From positions 12,844,501-12,908,500 of the forward strand of contig CAMTDV010000013.1 in NCBI GenBank assembly GCA_947069175.1: a stretch of DNA of 64,000 bases. The letters are read 5' to 3'. The DNA comes from Scalesia atractyloides (lineage: Eukaryota; Streptophyta; Magnoliopsida; Asterales; Asteraceae). How positions within the stretch are numbered: position 1 is the first letter of the stretch; every line of letters starts with the position of its first letter. A program made the translations under genes and the position numbers. Shown in pieces: positions 36,547 through 48,388 of the stretch. The notes under the pieces were generated by a model. It was not told where the DNA came from. It ran no database searches and saw only the letters and a program-made list of their open reading frames with translations.

Positions 36547-37340
36547 CTACAGGAACATACATATGAAGATTGTGAGTTTAAGAAGTTTTTATGTGTCATG
36601 TGTCGTTAAAAGAATAAAAATAACATAACTATCAATAATGCAACTACATCCATAGGATGTCTTGGGTTTGCTCATGTTTGGGCCTCCAATGTCCCCCATA
36701 CCATCGCCTGTATAGTCATGTGGGCCCCCATGACTATTGGCTTAGTAGGATTCACATTGGTGTTGGCGGTTTAACACTCGCATCACCCGAATGAAAACCA
36801 TGAAATATGATTGCGAGATGTATGGTAGGAGGGTGTCCAGGTGTAGACACAATGAAAACTCAAAGTGGGGTTAGCTCACACGACGTTTGGTATGACATGC
36901 TTTGGCCTAATAGGTCCTTCGTACTCTCATCGTTAGTCCCCAGGTAGGCAAACTGGTCCTTTATTTTGGATTTATACGAATGCCAAGCCTAGACAGGACG
37001 TTCCGACTACTGGTACTCGTACCCTTCCAATTACTACATGCCCGTCATGAGAACTCACTTTGATGTGATTTGAAAAATACAAAAATCGTTGCAAAAATCA
37101 TGGGAATTGTGAGGCGTGTGCTCTCATGGATATGATATGTTATGAGGATATGATTCATGATGAGCATTGTATAATAATATGTACTTATGAACATGCTTGC
37201 ATAACACTGAATGTAATAATAAACATAAAGCATATAAACATCATGAATTTTGTATGTAACGCATAAACAATTTAAAATTTTAATCAACTATAGTATAGGC
37301 TCTAAGGGTCTAATAACCTATCCTATATCCCTATAGTCAT
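36547..37340 (-). other. non-coding leader of the chromovirus element
   Basis: DNA between the primer-binding site and gag. No protein motifs. It would be the untranslated leader and packaging region of the genomic RNA. Confidence 0.6.
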
Positions 37341-37353
37341 GGCTCTGATACCA
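37341..37353 (-). other. primer-binding site (tRNA-iMet)
   Basis: On the minus strand TGGTATCAGAGCC, 3 bases inside the right LTR. This is the usual first-strand primer site of plant Ty3/Gypsy elements. Confidence 0.9.
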
Positions 37354-38400
37354 ATCTGTCACACCCCGACCCGCAGCGGAATAAGAGTCGGGGCATAATT
37401 GGGTTATCACCAAAGCTCATGATGTTTACTAAAATGTTTCATATTTATTAAATTCAAATTACAACTTAAATATTCAAATCAAATCCATACAATTACAAGG
37501 AAATGAAACTAAGTAAAACAATCCCAAGCTTAAACTGATTTATTCTTCTAGGCCTTCCTATGTGTTTCTTGTCTCAACTGGATCACCTGTATCATGTGTA
37601 AAACAGGGGAAATTTTGGGTCAACAAAAGTTGGCGAGTGAACCTTGAGAAAACATTGTTATTAATTTCTTGTTGTATTTAATATTGAAAATTTGTGCAAT
37701 AAACACATGTGAGCAAACATATATATATAACAAAAACACAAACCACATTGGATGAGTAAATGACATGAATGATGATGTATATGAGATCAAGGCTCAATCA
37801 AACGGAGCCGATCGAGTGACATGAATGATGATGTATGTGAGATCAAGGCTCAATCAAACGGAGCCGATCGAATGAGGCACCTGATACTCAACCCGTATCC
37901 CACGGGGAGCTGATGGGCCTAATGAAATGCATGCACTGAAAATGATAACTTCAATCTAAACATAATTCACACAACAATTGATGCATATTGGATACACATT
38001 TGATCACATATATGATGGATGCACAAGTGTTTAAATATAATAAGGAATTAAACGACACATGATACACCCCAAAATGTGATTAAAACGGGGAATTTGTAGA
38101 GATTCACTCACATTGGGTGCGTTCTTTAATGACGTTGGATGCGCACGAATTTTAGGATTTGATCGACGAGGAAAACTAACCTAAAATAATAACGAAATGA
38201 TTCGGTAAATTAGCACTTTTAATTTATACTCTTAATGTGATTTTTAGATTTATTTTTGTGAGTTTAAGGAGGTTTTCGAACTTTAAAATCTTATTTTTAA
38301 GTAAATGATTTTCTGATTAAATAAATTAATAAAAATAAATAAAAAAATTTGACTTTTTGACTGTTGACCGTTGACCGGTCGGATTGTGTTAATTATATGC

Positions 38401-38808
38401 GCTGAGTGAGGTTCGAACTCGGGACCTCTCGTATACGTGCACGCAGCTCTACCAACTGAGCTACGTGTCTAACCTGAAATATTCTTTGTTTTAATTATAT
38501 TTATACACTAATTAACTTTTAATTTATTTGGGTTTTTATTAAAAACGATTTATATGGCCGAACCGGTTGCAGGGACCCGGAGTCGAACTCGGGTCCTTCG
38601 GTTCGAGTGCGCACAGCTCAACCAGTTGGGCTGTGTGTCATATCTGTTTAATTTATGGATTAAATTATACTTATTAACATTCGGTGACCTGATCCGATTC
38701 AGTTGTAAAAATGTTGGTTTTAATTCTGAAATTCGGTAACGTGTGCGATTCGAACCCGGGACGTGTGTATTGTTTGTGCACACAGTCCACCGCTGGACTG
38801 TGTGTCTC
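38401..38808 (-). repeat. three tandem tRNA-like modules, right LTR
   Basis: Copies of the left LTR modules at 38,401-38,471, 38,569-38,640 and 38,743-38,808, virtually unchanged. They lie downstream of the TATA box, so they would be in the R/U5 part of the transcript. Confidence 0.85.
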
Positions 38809-39668
38809 ACCCGTTCAAATATCCGTTTTTAATTATACTTATACACATATTCAACGTCGTCTTCTTCGTTTACAAAGACACAGAACAGTGATGTCCGACT
38901 GTTCTTGTTTAAATCGGTCATCGAACATATAATTGATTGGAATGAAATGAATAAAGAGGGTTACGGAGTAAAATGTACCGAAAAGAATGTTTTTCTCAGA
39001 TTTCCGGCAAGAGTCGTCGGCTCTGATTGGTGACTTCCGTCTGAGTGAATCAATTAACAGTTTTGATCAATGAGTTGTGCAATTAAGTTACTAAACAAGG
39101 GATATCAGGGGGTTTAGATGATTGTACCGATTGACAGTGAGACTTCGGAATTTCCAGTGATTTTTCGGCGAGTGCAGGAATTCCCGGCAACGTTGTCTGA
39201 GACAGATTCTGGTTGAACGATTTATGTTAATACTTGCCTAATAATGGATTGCAAACAAAAGAGTCGAGAATTTTACCGATTTGAAGTAAGTCTCGGTTTT
39301 CCGGTGAAAGTCCGGCGAATGCAGAATATCTCCGGCGACGTGCTAAAGCTTCGAGAGATTGTGCGATTTTGAGCGAAAAGGTTACCAGAGGTTTGGGTGG
39401 GTATTTATAGGGAAGAACAGGATGTATTGAGTCCGAATTTTGGTCGTGATTCGCGGTCAAAGTTTCTCCGGCGGTTACGACCGCAATTGACTGTTAAACG
39501 TCGGTTATAACCGATGTCGAAGTCGGTTATAGTGTTTTAGTCAAAAGGAAAATGGCTAAACTCGCGGATTGCCGGATTTTCCGTTGATTGCGAGTTCTGA
39601 GCGCGGTGATCTCCGGTTATGAATTCGGGTTTTATTTTAAGTATTATTTGTTTCAGTATTTTCACAAA

Positions 39669-39741
39669 GGAGGCGTGTGGTGGAGCGGTGTGTTGTGTGT
39701 TTGAGTTTGTGGGCGACCCGGGTTCGAAACCCGGCGTCCCC
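39669..39741 (+). repeat. antisense tRNA-like module, right LTR
   Basis: Acceptor-like GGAGGCG pairs with CGTCCCC at 6 of 7 positions (one G-T). The T-arm CCGGG-TTCGAAA-CCCGG pairs perfectly. A-box TGGTGGAGCGG. A T-rich Pol III terminator-like tract (TTTTATTTTTTTTT) follows immediately. It is the best-preserved of the four modules in this LTR. Confidence 0.82.
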
Positions 39742-39933
39742 ATTTTATTTTTTTTTCTCACAATTTACGATTATTTATAAAATATGGTTTTTATATTCTA
39801 ATATAGTTATTAATTATGTATCGTTTAAAATTAATTTGAGCAATAAATATGCAACGAAAAATTATAACTGGATATTCGATTAATAAACGAAGCGGGTTTT
39901 GAAAACCCGTTTTTCAACGGATGTTACAATATC

Positions 39934-41777
39934 TCTTTACGACCCGTTACTCGAGTTCTTTATCTTAATGTTTTATCGCTCTCGTTATTCATTTTGCGTT
40001 CTCGTTTAAATTTGTTCACAACTCTTTACACGGGTTCATTAATATTTCACGCTTCCCTTATTCGGTTTGCATCTACATTTATATTTAATCTCGTCCCATT
40101 ACCCGGGCTCATTATTCTTTTGCTTTAACACTTCCGTTACCCAGTTTGCATTTACTTTTATATTTAGTCACTATACTTCGTTTGACTTGTTTGGCTTGCT
40201 CGTGTGAAATACATCACTTACGAGCGATCGAATCTAATTTTTTATTTAACCCATTTGACTTGTTCGTGTGAAATACATCACTTTTGAACAATCAAACTTT
40301 ATTCCTTATCTGACCCATTTGACTCATTCGTGTGAAACCCATCACTTTGAACTATCAAACTTTATTCTTTATTTAATCCGTTTGACTTGTTCGTGTGAAA
40401 TCCATCACTTCTGAACAATCAAACTTTATCTTTTATCTGACCATCCTTGATGGCCTCACGGACCATGAATGATGATTATCATCATCATTTCTTTCTTTTC
40501 TCTTTTCATCTTTTCTACGATCATAGTCACTGACTTTGATCGTTTTCCGTGTGGGCACTACCTCCGTTTCTATGATCTCGCGGGTCATTTATACTTTGGT
40601 TTTACGTGCCCTTTTGTCAACCATGGTTCTTTCGTCCATAATGACTTATTCCACAAATTTCTTAGGTTATTTATTTTTATGTGCGCCGTATATCGTTTTT
40701 ATGGTTCCCATGAAAACCATTTATACGAGTACACTTGTAAATTTCTTGATCTCAAGGATCTTTTAACTTTTCCCATTCACCTCGATTTTACCACATTGAA
40801 TGTACATGTGTTTATTATAACAAGTTCATGGTATCATGTGTTTATCATTTACTTGGCCAGAGTAAGCGATCAACACATGGTACACATGACCTTATTATGA
40901 CTAACACATTACTTCCCATGTAAGTAAATCCTCGGTTCATGTCCATATTTCTGATTTATTTGGTAAAACTTTGTTTAATTGTCATTTAACAATTATTAGT
41001 TTTTACCTTTCTTATTTCAAAACGTATGGAATGTTTTTCCTTTTTATTAAATTTTTTTTTATATAGCCACATTTATTCATGTGATCGTTACTTTTCCTCA
41101 ATAGGATCTTATTGAAAATTTCTACTTGGATGGTCGATCCCATTCAAGTTTCTAAATCTGAATTCATTTATTGTTTTGTTATTCACAATTGTGAATAACG
41201 CACAGTTCCCACCCAATTTCTCTTGGAAACATTATTCTGAAAGGGTATCCCATTTGGATTTCCCAATCCTTAAATTTTGTATGCAACTGTTATTCGTTGC
41301 TCATCTATCGCATACTATTATTCGTGCAATAATTAAAATGTGCACCTGAGTGATATTTGCCTCATGGGCTTTCATTGTCTTTCACCTTTATTCCTTACCC
41401 ATATTTGATTTAAGTCCTCGTGAGCATGTCCTACTTGTCATACTTCGAACCATTTCTTCATCATATCGGTAGATCCTTAGACTCTCATCATCTTCGGATG
41501 CGAGGGTCCTTCAACTTGAAATCCAATTATAAAATATTAGTAGCGTTGACATTAATATGCACTTGTATTATAATACAAGGCTCTCTACAATACGTGTTAA
41601 CACACGTAATTTGTTAACTATATCGGTCTTTTACCAATCTAGTTGGGGTAATGTACATTTAAACAATAACCCTTTGTGTTGTTTTTAACACTTTAACATG
41701 CTAGACTGTTAATATTCATAATGACTTACCGGATCATGCCGCCAAGCCTCGAACCGAACACATTGATTATTAACCTT
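39934..41777 (-). other. internal remnant of older LTR element
   Basis: Non-coding, T-rich DNA running from the Gypsy right border to a primer-binding-site-like motif. It has a 63 bp tandem array (40,186-40,442). No protease, RT or integrase motifs, so the parent element is non-autonomous or has lost its coding region. Confidence 0.5.
40186..40442. repeat. 63 bp tandem repeat, 4 copies
   Basis: Four degenerate units sharing TTTGACTTGTTCGTGTGAAA, CATCACTT and AATCAAACTTTAT. Confidence 0.85.
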
Positions 41778-41795
41778 GAGCTCTGATTACCAACT

Positions 41796-44700
41796 TGTAA
41801 GACCCTAACTTTATATTACTGAATTTCTATTAAAAGTTTTGTATTTAAACATGCAATTGCGAAAACACGTCAATCAAATTTATAGGTTTATAAAAACTTT
41901 TTAAACATATTTACACAATTTAACATGTTATCAATGATTTGTTTTGTTATAATTCAAAACCAAGTGCGGAAGCTTCGTCTTTGATCGTGTTCGGTTCTTC
42001 ATATAGCTTGATCCTCCTCCGGTGCTCCAAACATCACCTATATTTCATATTTTATGAAATACGTTAGTTTTAATAAATTATAACATAACTGAAATAAACC
42101 CGAAGGCTTAAACAATAAAAACAAAACTTTAGTTTAGGCTTCACCGTAAGCTACGGTGACCACCGTAGCTTACGGTCAAGCCTTACGGTCCTAGTCCACT
42201 GCCTTACGGTTAAGACTTCCAGTTTCAACACAGCAGTTGCCCACCGTAAGCTACGGTAGGCCACCGTAGCCTACGGGGGCTTGCTGCAAATTTTCTCTTG
42301 TTTGTAGTTTAGTTACGGAAACTTCCGTAACTCGTTCAATATAAATCCGTTTTACTTGAAACTTGTTTCTAATCATTCGTAATTTGTTTTCTTACATATT
42401 TAACCCGAAATCCTTGACCCGGATACTTATTTCCTATGATTTATGCATTTATTTCCGGTTTATACTCATACTTTTCGATTTTGCCCATTTTGCCCTTTAA
42501 TCTCTTTTTAGACCAAACTATACATTTATACGCCCCATTTTGTATGCTTTAACATCCCCTTATTACCCGCTTAGTTGCCTTAGCAATTACATTTCCCTAT
42601 TCAACTATACCTTTATTTATTTATTATTTTGACCCGTTTGGTTATTTTAGCGTAATCCAAAGCTAATTTCCACCAAACTTATCTATCTTATTATATCCAC
42701 ACTAGGATATCTATTTATATCCCACCACAACTTATTTGTGGTGAATTTATTATCGTAAATTCATTTCGTCCAATTTCTGCCCTTTTTGATTCGACCGTTT
42801 ACGGAAAAGACCATTTAAAAGGCATTAAACCAAAAAGACTTATACTTTTCACTTTTTTCACTACCGAAAGGGTCTATTATATTAGTAAACTCCTTTTATT
42901 AAATTAACATTAGAGTCGTTTACTTATTTCATCACTCGATGGCATTTTGGTCAACCTAGATCCCTCTTTTACGTCGAAGGTCTTTTACTAACATACTTCG
43001 ACCAAATATGAACATTTAACTATAACCTATTTAAAATCATTATGTTCTTAAGAACATAATATCTACGATTTAGATTATTAGATTTACCTTACCTTAGGTA
43101 ATCTATTGTTCATTCAAGACTCGTTTAACTCTCATCGGACTTTTAAGTCCTTGTTGAGAGTTTGACCTGTACCTGGCTCGGGTCATAGCATTGACCTGTT
43201 TAAATACTTTGCACAGCTAATTACCAATCAATAGCGATGCGAACCAAACGTCATTTCCCTGTGTTTACAAAACTCGACAAACGTTTATTATATATTGTTG
43301 TCAAATGGGGATATCATCACCATTTGATCCATTTGGCTAGAATGACCACTTATAATTATGAGATGGCATTTATTTGTCATCTCACCCATTTAGCCCATTT
43401 CATTTTACAATGGGATCATGTTACATTAAAATATTGTTTCTTATCTGTTTGACCCATTATGACTTATGCCATATGGTGTCTTTTTCAAAACTCTTTACTT
43501 ATCCGTCAATTCGTGACCAGATTACCATTTTACCCCTTATTGCCTATTATGGTTTACACCATAAGGTAATGTTTCAATACTCCTTATTTATACGTCATCA
43601 CATGACTAATTTACCGTTTTACCCTTTTTACCATCATTCATGATTTCTTACCATTTTCACTTGTTCCGACTTGAATCACTTCGCAACGGAACATCATATT
43701 TCAATACTAATGTATCTTTTTCTTAACCAATACTACAAGTGTGTATTTTACTTAAAATATGTAAGCTTTACTTACCTTGAAATCCAATTATGCTCTTTCT
43801 GCGTACTTGATCCGTTTGACGCGCTTCTTCCCAAGCCTCCACCTAGCTTGTCAAGCGTCACACTATCATTTATCATTCGCAAGATGGTTAGGTTAGTCAT
43901 TATTTAACACGACTATTCCACCTTACGGATTTTACATCAAATTTATCATTCGATCTTATTATAGGTTAGTTTCACTTTTAAAAGTCAACTGCCTATTTAC
44001 ACATACAAACTCGCGAAGAAGTTTAACAGCTCATCTACGCATTTCATTAATTACCCGTTAAGCACTATTCTTAGGCCACCACTTAAGTTATGTTTTCCAA
44101 ACCAAGTTCATGATTGCTAATATCAAATTTACATAGTTTCTACAATCATATGTTAATCTATCAGTCTTATGCAAGAACTTGGGATTGTTTCACCATTATG
44201 AAACAACCCATTGCATCATATATATAGAATTACCCAAATATTAAACTTAGCCAAATACTTTAAACATTCATATTCACGCAATGATTTTGAACATCTATTA
44301 ACATGTGTTTAACATTAATCTCTTCTTATCATCAAAATCCATTTCAAGTCATGTATGAACATTTATTCAAACTTCTAATTTGTTCAAATATCTTACACAT
44401 ATATACAAGTATGATGATCACGAACACTTATATATCATCAATTTCCTTATATAATCAAAACCTACTTCATAATCTACTTGTTAATCACTAACAAGTAATC
44501 TTACATCAAATTGTGCATAATTTCTTTAAGTTTAACGAAATCAATCATACACATACACTTAATATCATCTTTGGATCATAATCCAACTATCTAATTGCAA
44601 ATAATCTACTTGTCTCAAATCGTAACTTTCACCAATTTAGGTTTCAAGACATACCTTATGATCCCTTCGATTATGTTATCGTTTATATGCGTTCATGCAT

Positions 44701-45058
44701 CAATTCTAAGTTCAATTCACCCTTCAATTTGATAATTTAAGCAAAACAAGGGTTCACCCCCTTTGTTTTGCTCCTGGTCGCTACACACACACACACACCT
44801 TTTGTGTGTGTAGTGTTTTATTTAAGTTTAATTTTATGTATTCAACTTTTCAACATTTCCTCTTTTGGTCCCTCATATTTGAGGTCTTATTCATTTAGAG
44901 CTACAACTCATTGTTTATTGCTATTTACATATTACTAACTAGGTTAACTTGTTCCTAATTATTTGTTTACGGATTCACTTTTACGACTAACGGTCTTTTA
45001 CCCGTTCTTTAATATTAATTTGGTTTTATTACCAAACCCGTTTTTTTTAGGTGCTACA
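41796..45058 (-). mobile_element. large LTR of the older retroelement
   Basis: Bounded by TGTAAGACCC (plus-strand left) and GGTGCTACA (right). Just left, at 41,778-41,792, the minus strand reads TGGTAATCAGAGCTC, close to an initiator methionine primer-binding site, so this is the 5' LTR of a minus-strand element. It contains perfect inverted repeats ACCGTAAGCTACGGT/ACCGTAGCTTACGGT (about 42,149-42,179) and related copies near 42,243-42,278, plus a CA microsatellite (44,785-44,799). The matching 3' LTR was not found in the window. Confidence 0.65.
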
Positions 45059-45681
45059 TTTATTTATTTAATTACTTTTATTCTTATATTAATACTTTAT
45101 TTTTATTTAGTAAGTAAATATTTAAAATAATAATGTACTAAAGGTAATTAGTTTTTTTAAACAACTCCGTTTGAATTTTAATTTATTTAAGAATATTTAG
45201 AAGAAAAAAATAGAAAAAACAAAATCATGTATTTTGTTTTTTTTTCTTTAAATTAATGAACATAAATTAATTGAGAAAAAATCATATTAAGTGCTAATTT
45301 ATACACTAAAGAAAAAGGCTTGTTTTATCGTAAAGATGTGATTGGTTCAAATAAAAAAAGACCGATAAAATGCAGGAGGCATCTATAACTTGGGAAAACT
45401 TTTGGTTGGCCTTCGGACACTTGGAGCTGTGTTCTCGTAAACCTCGTTCCCCACCTTACTTCATCTATAATCATTATGTGATGTATGTTATAACTTGGGA
45501 AAACTTTTGGTTGGCCAAAGACACCCGAGGCGGTGTTTCTATGAACCTCGTCAGGCCTTGAAGCTTTCCCTTATCACATCATTTTTTTCTTTTTAAACGA
45601 CAGAATTTGGATTAACAACGAACCACTGGATATCATCATGCCATCAGCGGAACCATCACTAACAGACCACTGAAGTATTAT
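45059..45681. other. spacer with 105 bp direct repeat
   Basis: ATAACTTGGGAAAACTTTTG occurs at about 45,387 and 45,491. The unit of roughly 105 bp also repeats GGTTGGCC, GACAC and AACCTCGT. Otherwise AT-rich. Confidence 0.6.
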
Positions 45682-47171
45682 TGTAACACCTCGAAAATTT
45701 CGCGTCTGATAATATACCGACACGTGTACATGCCCTCGGATAATACCTCAAATGAGTTAGCCACTCAACTAACCTAAAACATGTCCAAAATTTACAAAAT
45801 TTTCATAATCTGAACCATAAGCTACGGTCAAGGACCGTAAGCTACGGCGAGCTTCTGATATCCTTTATTTTCTTCATTTAAACTTTCAGCAAATGACCCG
45901 GAGGCCCCTAGACTTCATTATTTTCGTATTTCTTGCTTAATCAAGCCTCTGTTCGGTCCGAACAACTCTCGGTTGAGGTGATATCTTTTGATTCACCAAC
46001 CTTGAGTGTTCCACATTATTACCAAACCTTCAAGTTTACTAATTTAGGTAATTTAACCCATAAAACCATAAGAATTCGTATTTATCGTATTCTAAGCTAA
46101 TAACTAGGTATAAGTTATAAAAGCACCTAGTGTGACACTCGTTAACGTTCGGTTATTCACACTCTTCTTCAACACATCACGTGTTGAACAAAAAGAACTA
46201 ATTGTGTCATTATGTCATTGAATACAAATCAAGGGACAATTCATGACAATTTATAAAACTATTTTTGAGGGGCTAACTGTGTCAAAACCCTAAAATTCTG
46301 TCAAGATGCCACCTCTCCTGCAAATTTTCACACTCTTGCAACTCTTGACACCTAATTAGCCACTTGTGATGATCCTACAACACCTCTCACATATGGCTTT
46401 ATCCATACACACCCTCTTGCACTATAAATAGACCATCAAACTCATTCATTCTTTGCTCATTCCCTCTTCTCCTCTCTTATTACACTCTTGGAAGTTCCTG
46501 GTCATCTAGGAGCATCTCTTTGAGTTCTAAACTTCTCTTGGATCACTTGTAAGTGTTCCATCTCTACTCTTTTCTTTTTATAGGCTTTTAATAGCCAAAA
46601 GTCAAGCATTTTCGACAAATGCTTTGACTTTTGGTTAAGACCATTATGGTCTGGCCATTGTTCAACTTGAACATGGCTAAGTCATCATAATTAGATAGGT
46701 GTAAATCCCTTAAAAGGGCACCTCCTAAGGATCACGTTTACTAGGTTAATTGACAGGTCAAAGTTTATGTTTTAAAAAGTCGGGTCAGATTTTATAAAAC
46801 GTTATAATCTGAGTTTTATATATGTTATAAACATGTTTTTGACACTTAAACAAGTTGGTAATAGTTACTAGAACATGTGGGAACATGTTCGGCTCGTCAA
46901 TTCCAGTCCTAGGGCTGGTTCGTAACCGAAAGTCACGAAGTTTGAATTCTGCTTTGACTTCTGATTCTGGCCCGACTAGATTAGTTTTGTAACATTCGTC
47001 AAAAAACGGGTTTCAAAACCCGCTTCGTTTTATAATCAAATATTCAGTTATAAGTTCGTTGCGTATTTATTGTTCAGATTATTTTAAATAATACATAATT
47101 AATAAACATTTTAGAATTTAAAAACCATAATTAATAAATAATAATAATAATAAGTAAATAATAAATAAAAT

Positions 47172-47240
47172 AGAGTCGCCGGGTCTCGAACCCGGGTCTC
47201 CCGCAAAGACACACACACACCACACCACTCCGCCACACAC
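47172..47240 (-). repeat. antisense tRNA-like module, solo LTR
   Basis: On the minus strand: A-box TGGCGGAGTGGT, a perfect consensus; T-arm CCGGG-TTCGAGA-CCCGG with all five pairs; then GCGACTCTATTTTATTTATT. It lies about 270 bp upstream of the TATA box, in U3. Confidence 0.82.
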
Positions 47241-47976
47241 ATCATTTGTGTTATGTACTGAAACAAATAAAACTTATAGTAAAAACCGAAAATCAAAACC
47301 GGTAATCAGCGCGCCCAGAACTCGCAATCGCCGGAAAAACCGAAACTCCGCAAAAGTTGCCATTTCCCTTGACTGAAACGCATAAACTGATTTCGACATC
47401 AGTTATAACCGTTGTCTGGCACTCAATTTCAGTCAAAACCGTTGGAAATCATTGACCGCGAATCTTGACCCTTAATTCGAACCCAATCAGCCTGTTCCCC
47501 TTATAAATACCCACTCAAACTCCTGGTAAACATTTCGCCCAGAACCGCACTCTCTTTCTGAAGTTTTAATTCTTCCAAAGCGCGTCGCCGGAGATCTTCG
47601 CACTCGCCGGGATATCGCCGGAATCACTGATCAGAAAACCGCATTTGTTCTTCAGACGGTATAATTGTCTAAACCTTCTTGCTATCTCTTGATTGATAAT
47701 CTAATTGCTCAAATCAATAATCAAAACTGTTACATCAGTTCATTCAGCCGGAAATCGTAAATCAGGATCGACGAAACTTGCCGGAAATCTGAAGAAAACT
47801 CTCTGTCTTGGTATATCATATTACTTAATCTTTATTTTTCTATTCTATTTCAATCGAGTATAAGTTTGTTGATCGATTAAGCAAAACAGTCGGGTTCACT
47901 GTTCTGTGTTTTCTTAGTGAAGAAGACGAAGACTAAGTTGTATATTAATGTAATTAAAATCGGGTATATAACCGGG

Positions 47977-48388
47977 TTAGACACACGGTCCAGCGGTGGA
48001 CTATGTCCAAATATAAAACACACCTCCCGGGTTCGAATCACACATGTTTCCGACTTTCTGAAATAAAACCAACATTTTTAAAACCTATTCAGATCAATTC
48101 ACAGTATGTATATAAGAGGAATATAATCCAGTAGTTAAGCAGATTAGACACACAGCCCAACTGGTTGGGCTGTGTGCACTCGAACTGAAGGTCCCGAGTT
48201 CGATTCCGGGTTTCTGTAACCGGTTCGGCCATATTAAATCATTTTTAATAAAAACTAAATAAGGTTAAAGTTAGTATATATATATATATATATAATTAAA
48301 ACAGATAATATTTCGAGTTAGACACGTAGCTCAGTTGGTAGAGCTGCGTGCACGTATACGAGAGGTCCCGAGTTCGAACCTCACTCAC
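47977..48388 (+). repeat. three tandem tRNA-like modules, solo LTR
   Basis: Modules at 47,977-48,046, 48,144-48,216 and 48,318-48,388, each starting with TTAGACAC. The D-stems GTCC/GGAC, GCCC/GGGC and GCTC/GAGC all pair fully, although their sequences differ. B-boxes GGTTCGAATC, AGTTCGATTCC and AGTTCGAACC are kept despite wider divergence from the other LTRs. Confidence 0.85.

Larger units (their letters stand above)
29275..39928 (-). mobile_element. Ty3/Gypsy chromovirus-type LTR retrotransposon (Tekay/Del-like)
   Basis: A complete 10.65 kb element on the minus strand. It has two highly similar LTRs (29,275-31,839 and 37,357-39,928). A primer-binding site for initiator methionine tRNA lies next to the right LTR and a polypurine tract (AGTAGGGGATA, minus strand) next to the left one. 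The gag-pol frame lies in the order gag, protease, reverse transcriptase, RNase H, integrase, chromodomain. A TATA box (minus, TATAAATA) is present in each LTR. LTR similarity is very high by eye, with scattered substitutions and one small indel near 29,430/37,508, so the insertion is young. Even so, gag-pol carries several disabling mutations. The flanking ATATC at 39,929-39,933 has its partner at 28,851-28,855, left of the Cassandra LTR. Confidence 0.93.
37357..39928 (-). repeat. 5' LTR of the chromovirus element
   Basis: 2572 bp, near-identical to the 3' LTR. TATA box at 39,402-39,409 (minus). It carries the same four tRNA-like modules. Transcription would start right of the modules and run leftwards through them. 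Confidence 0.93.
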
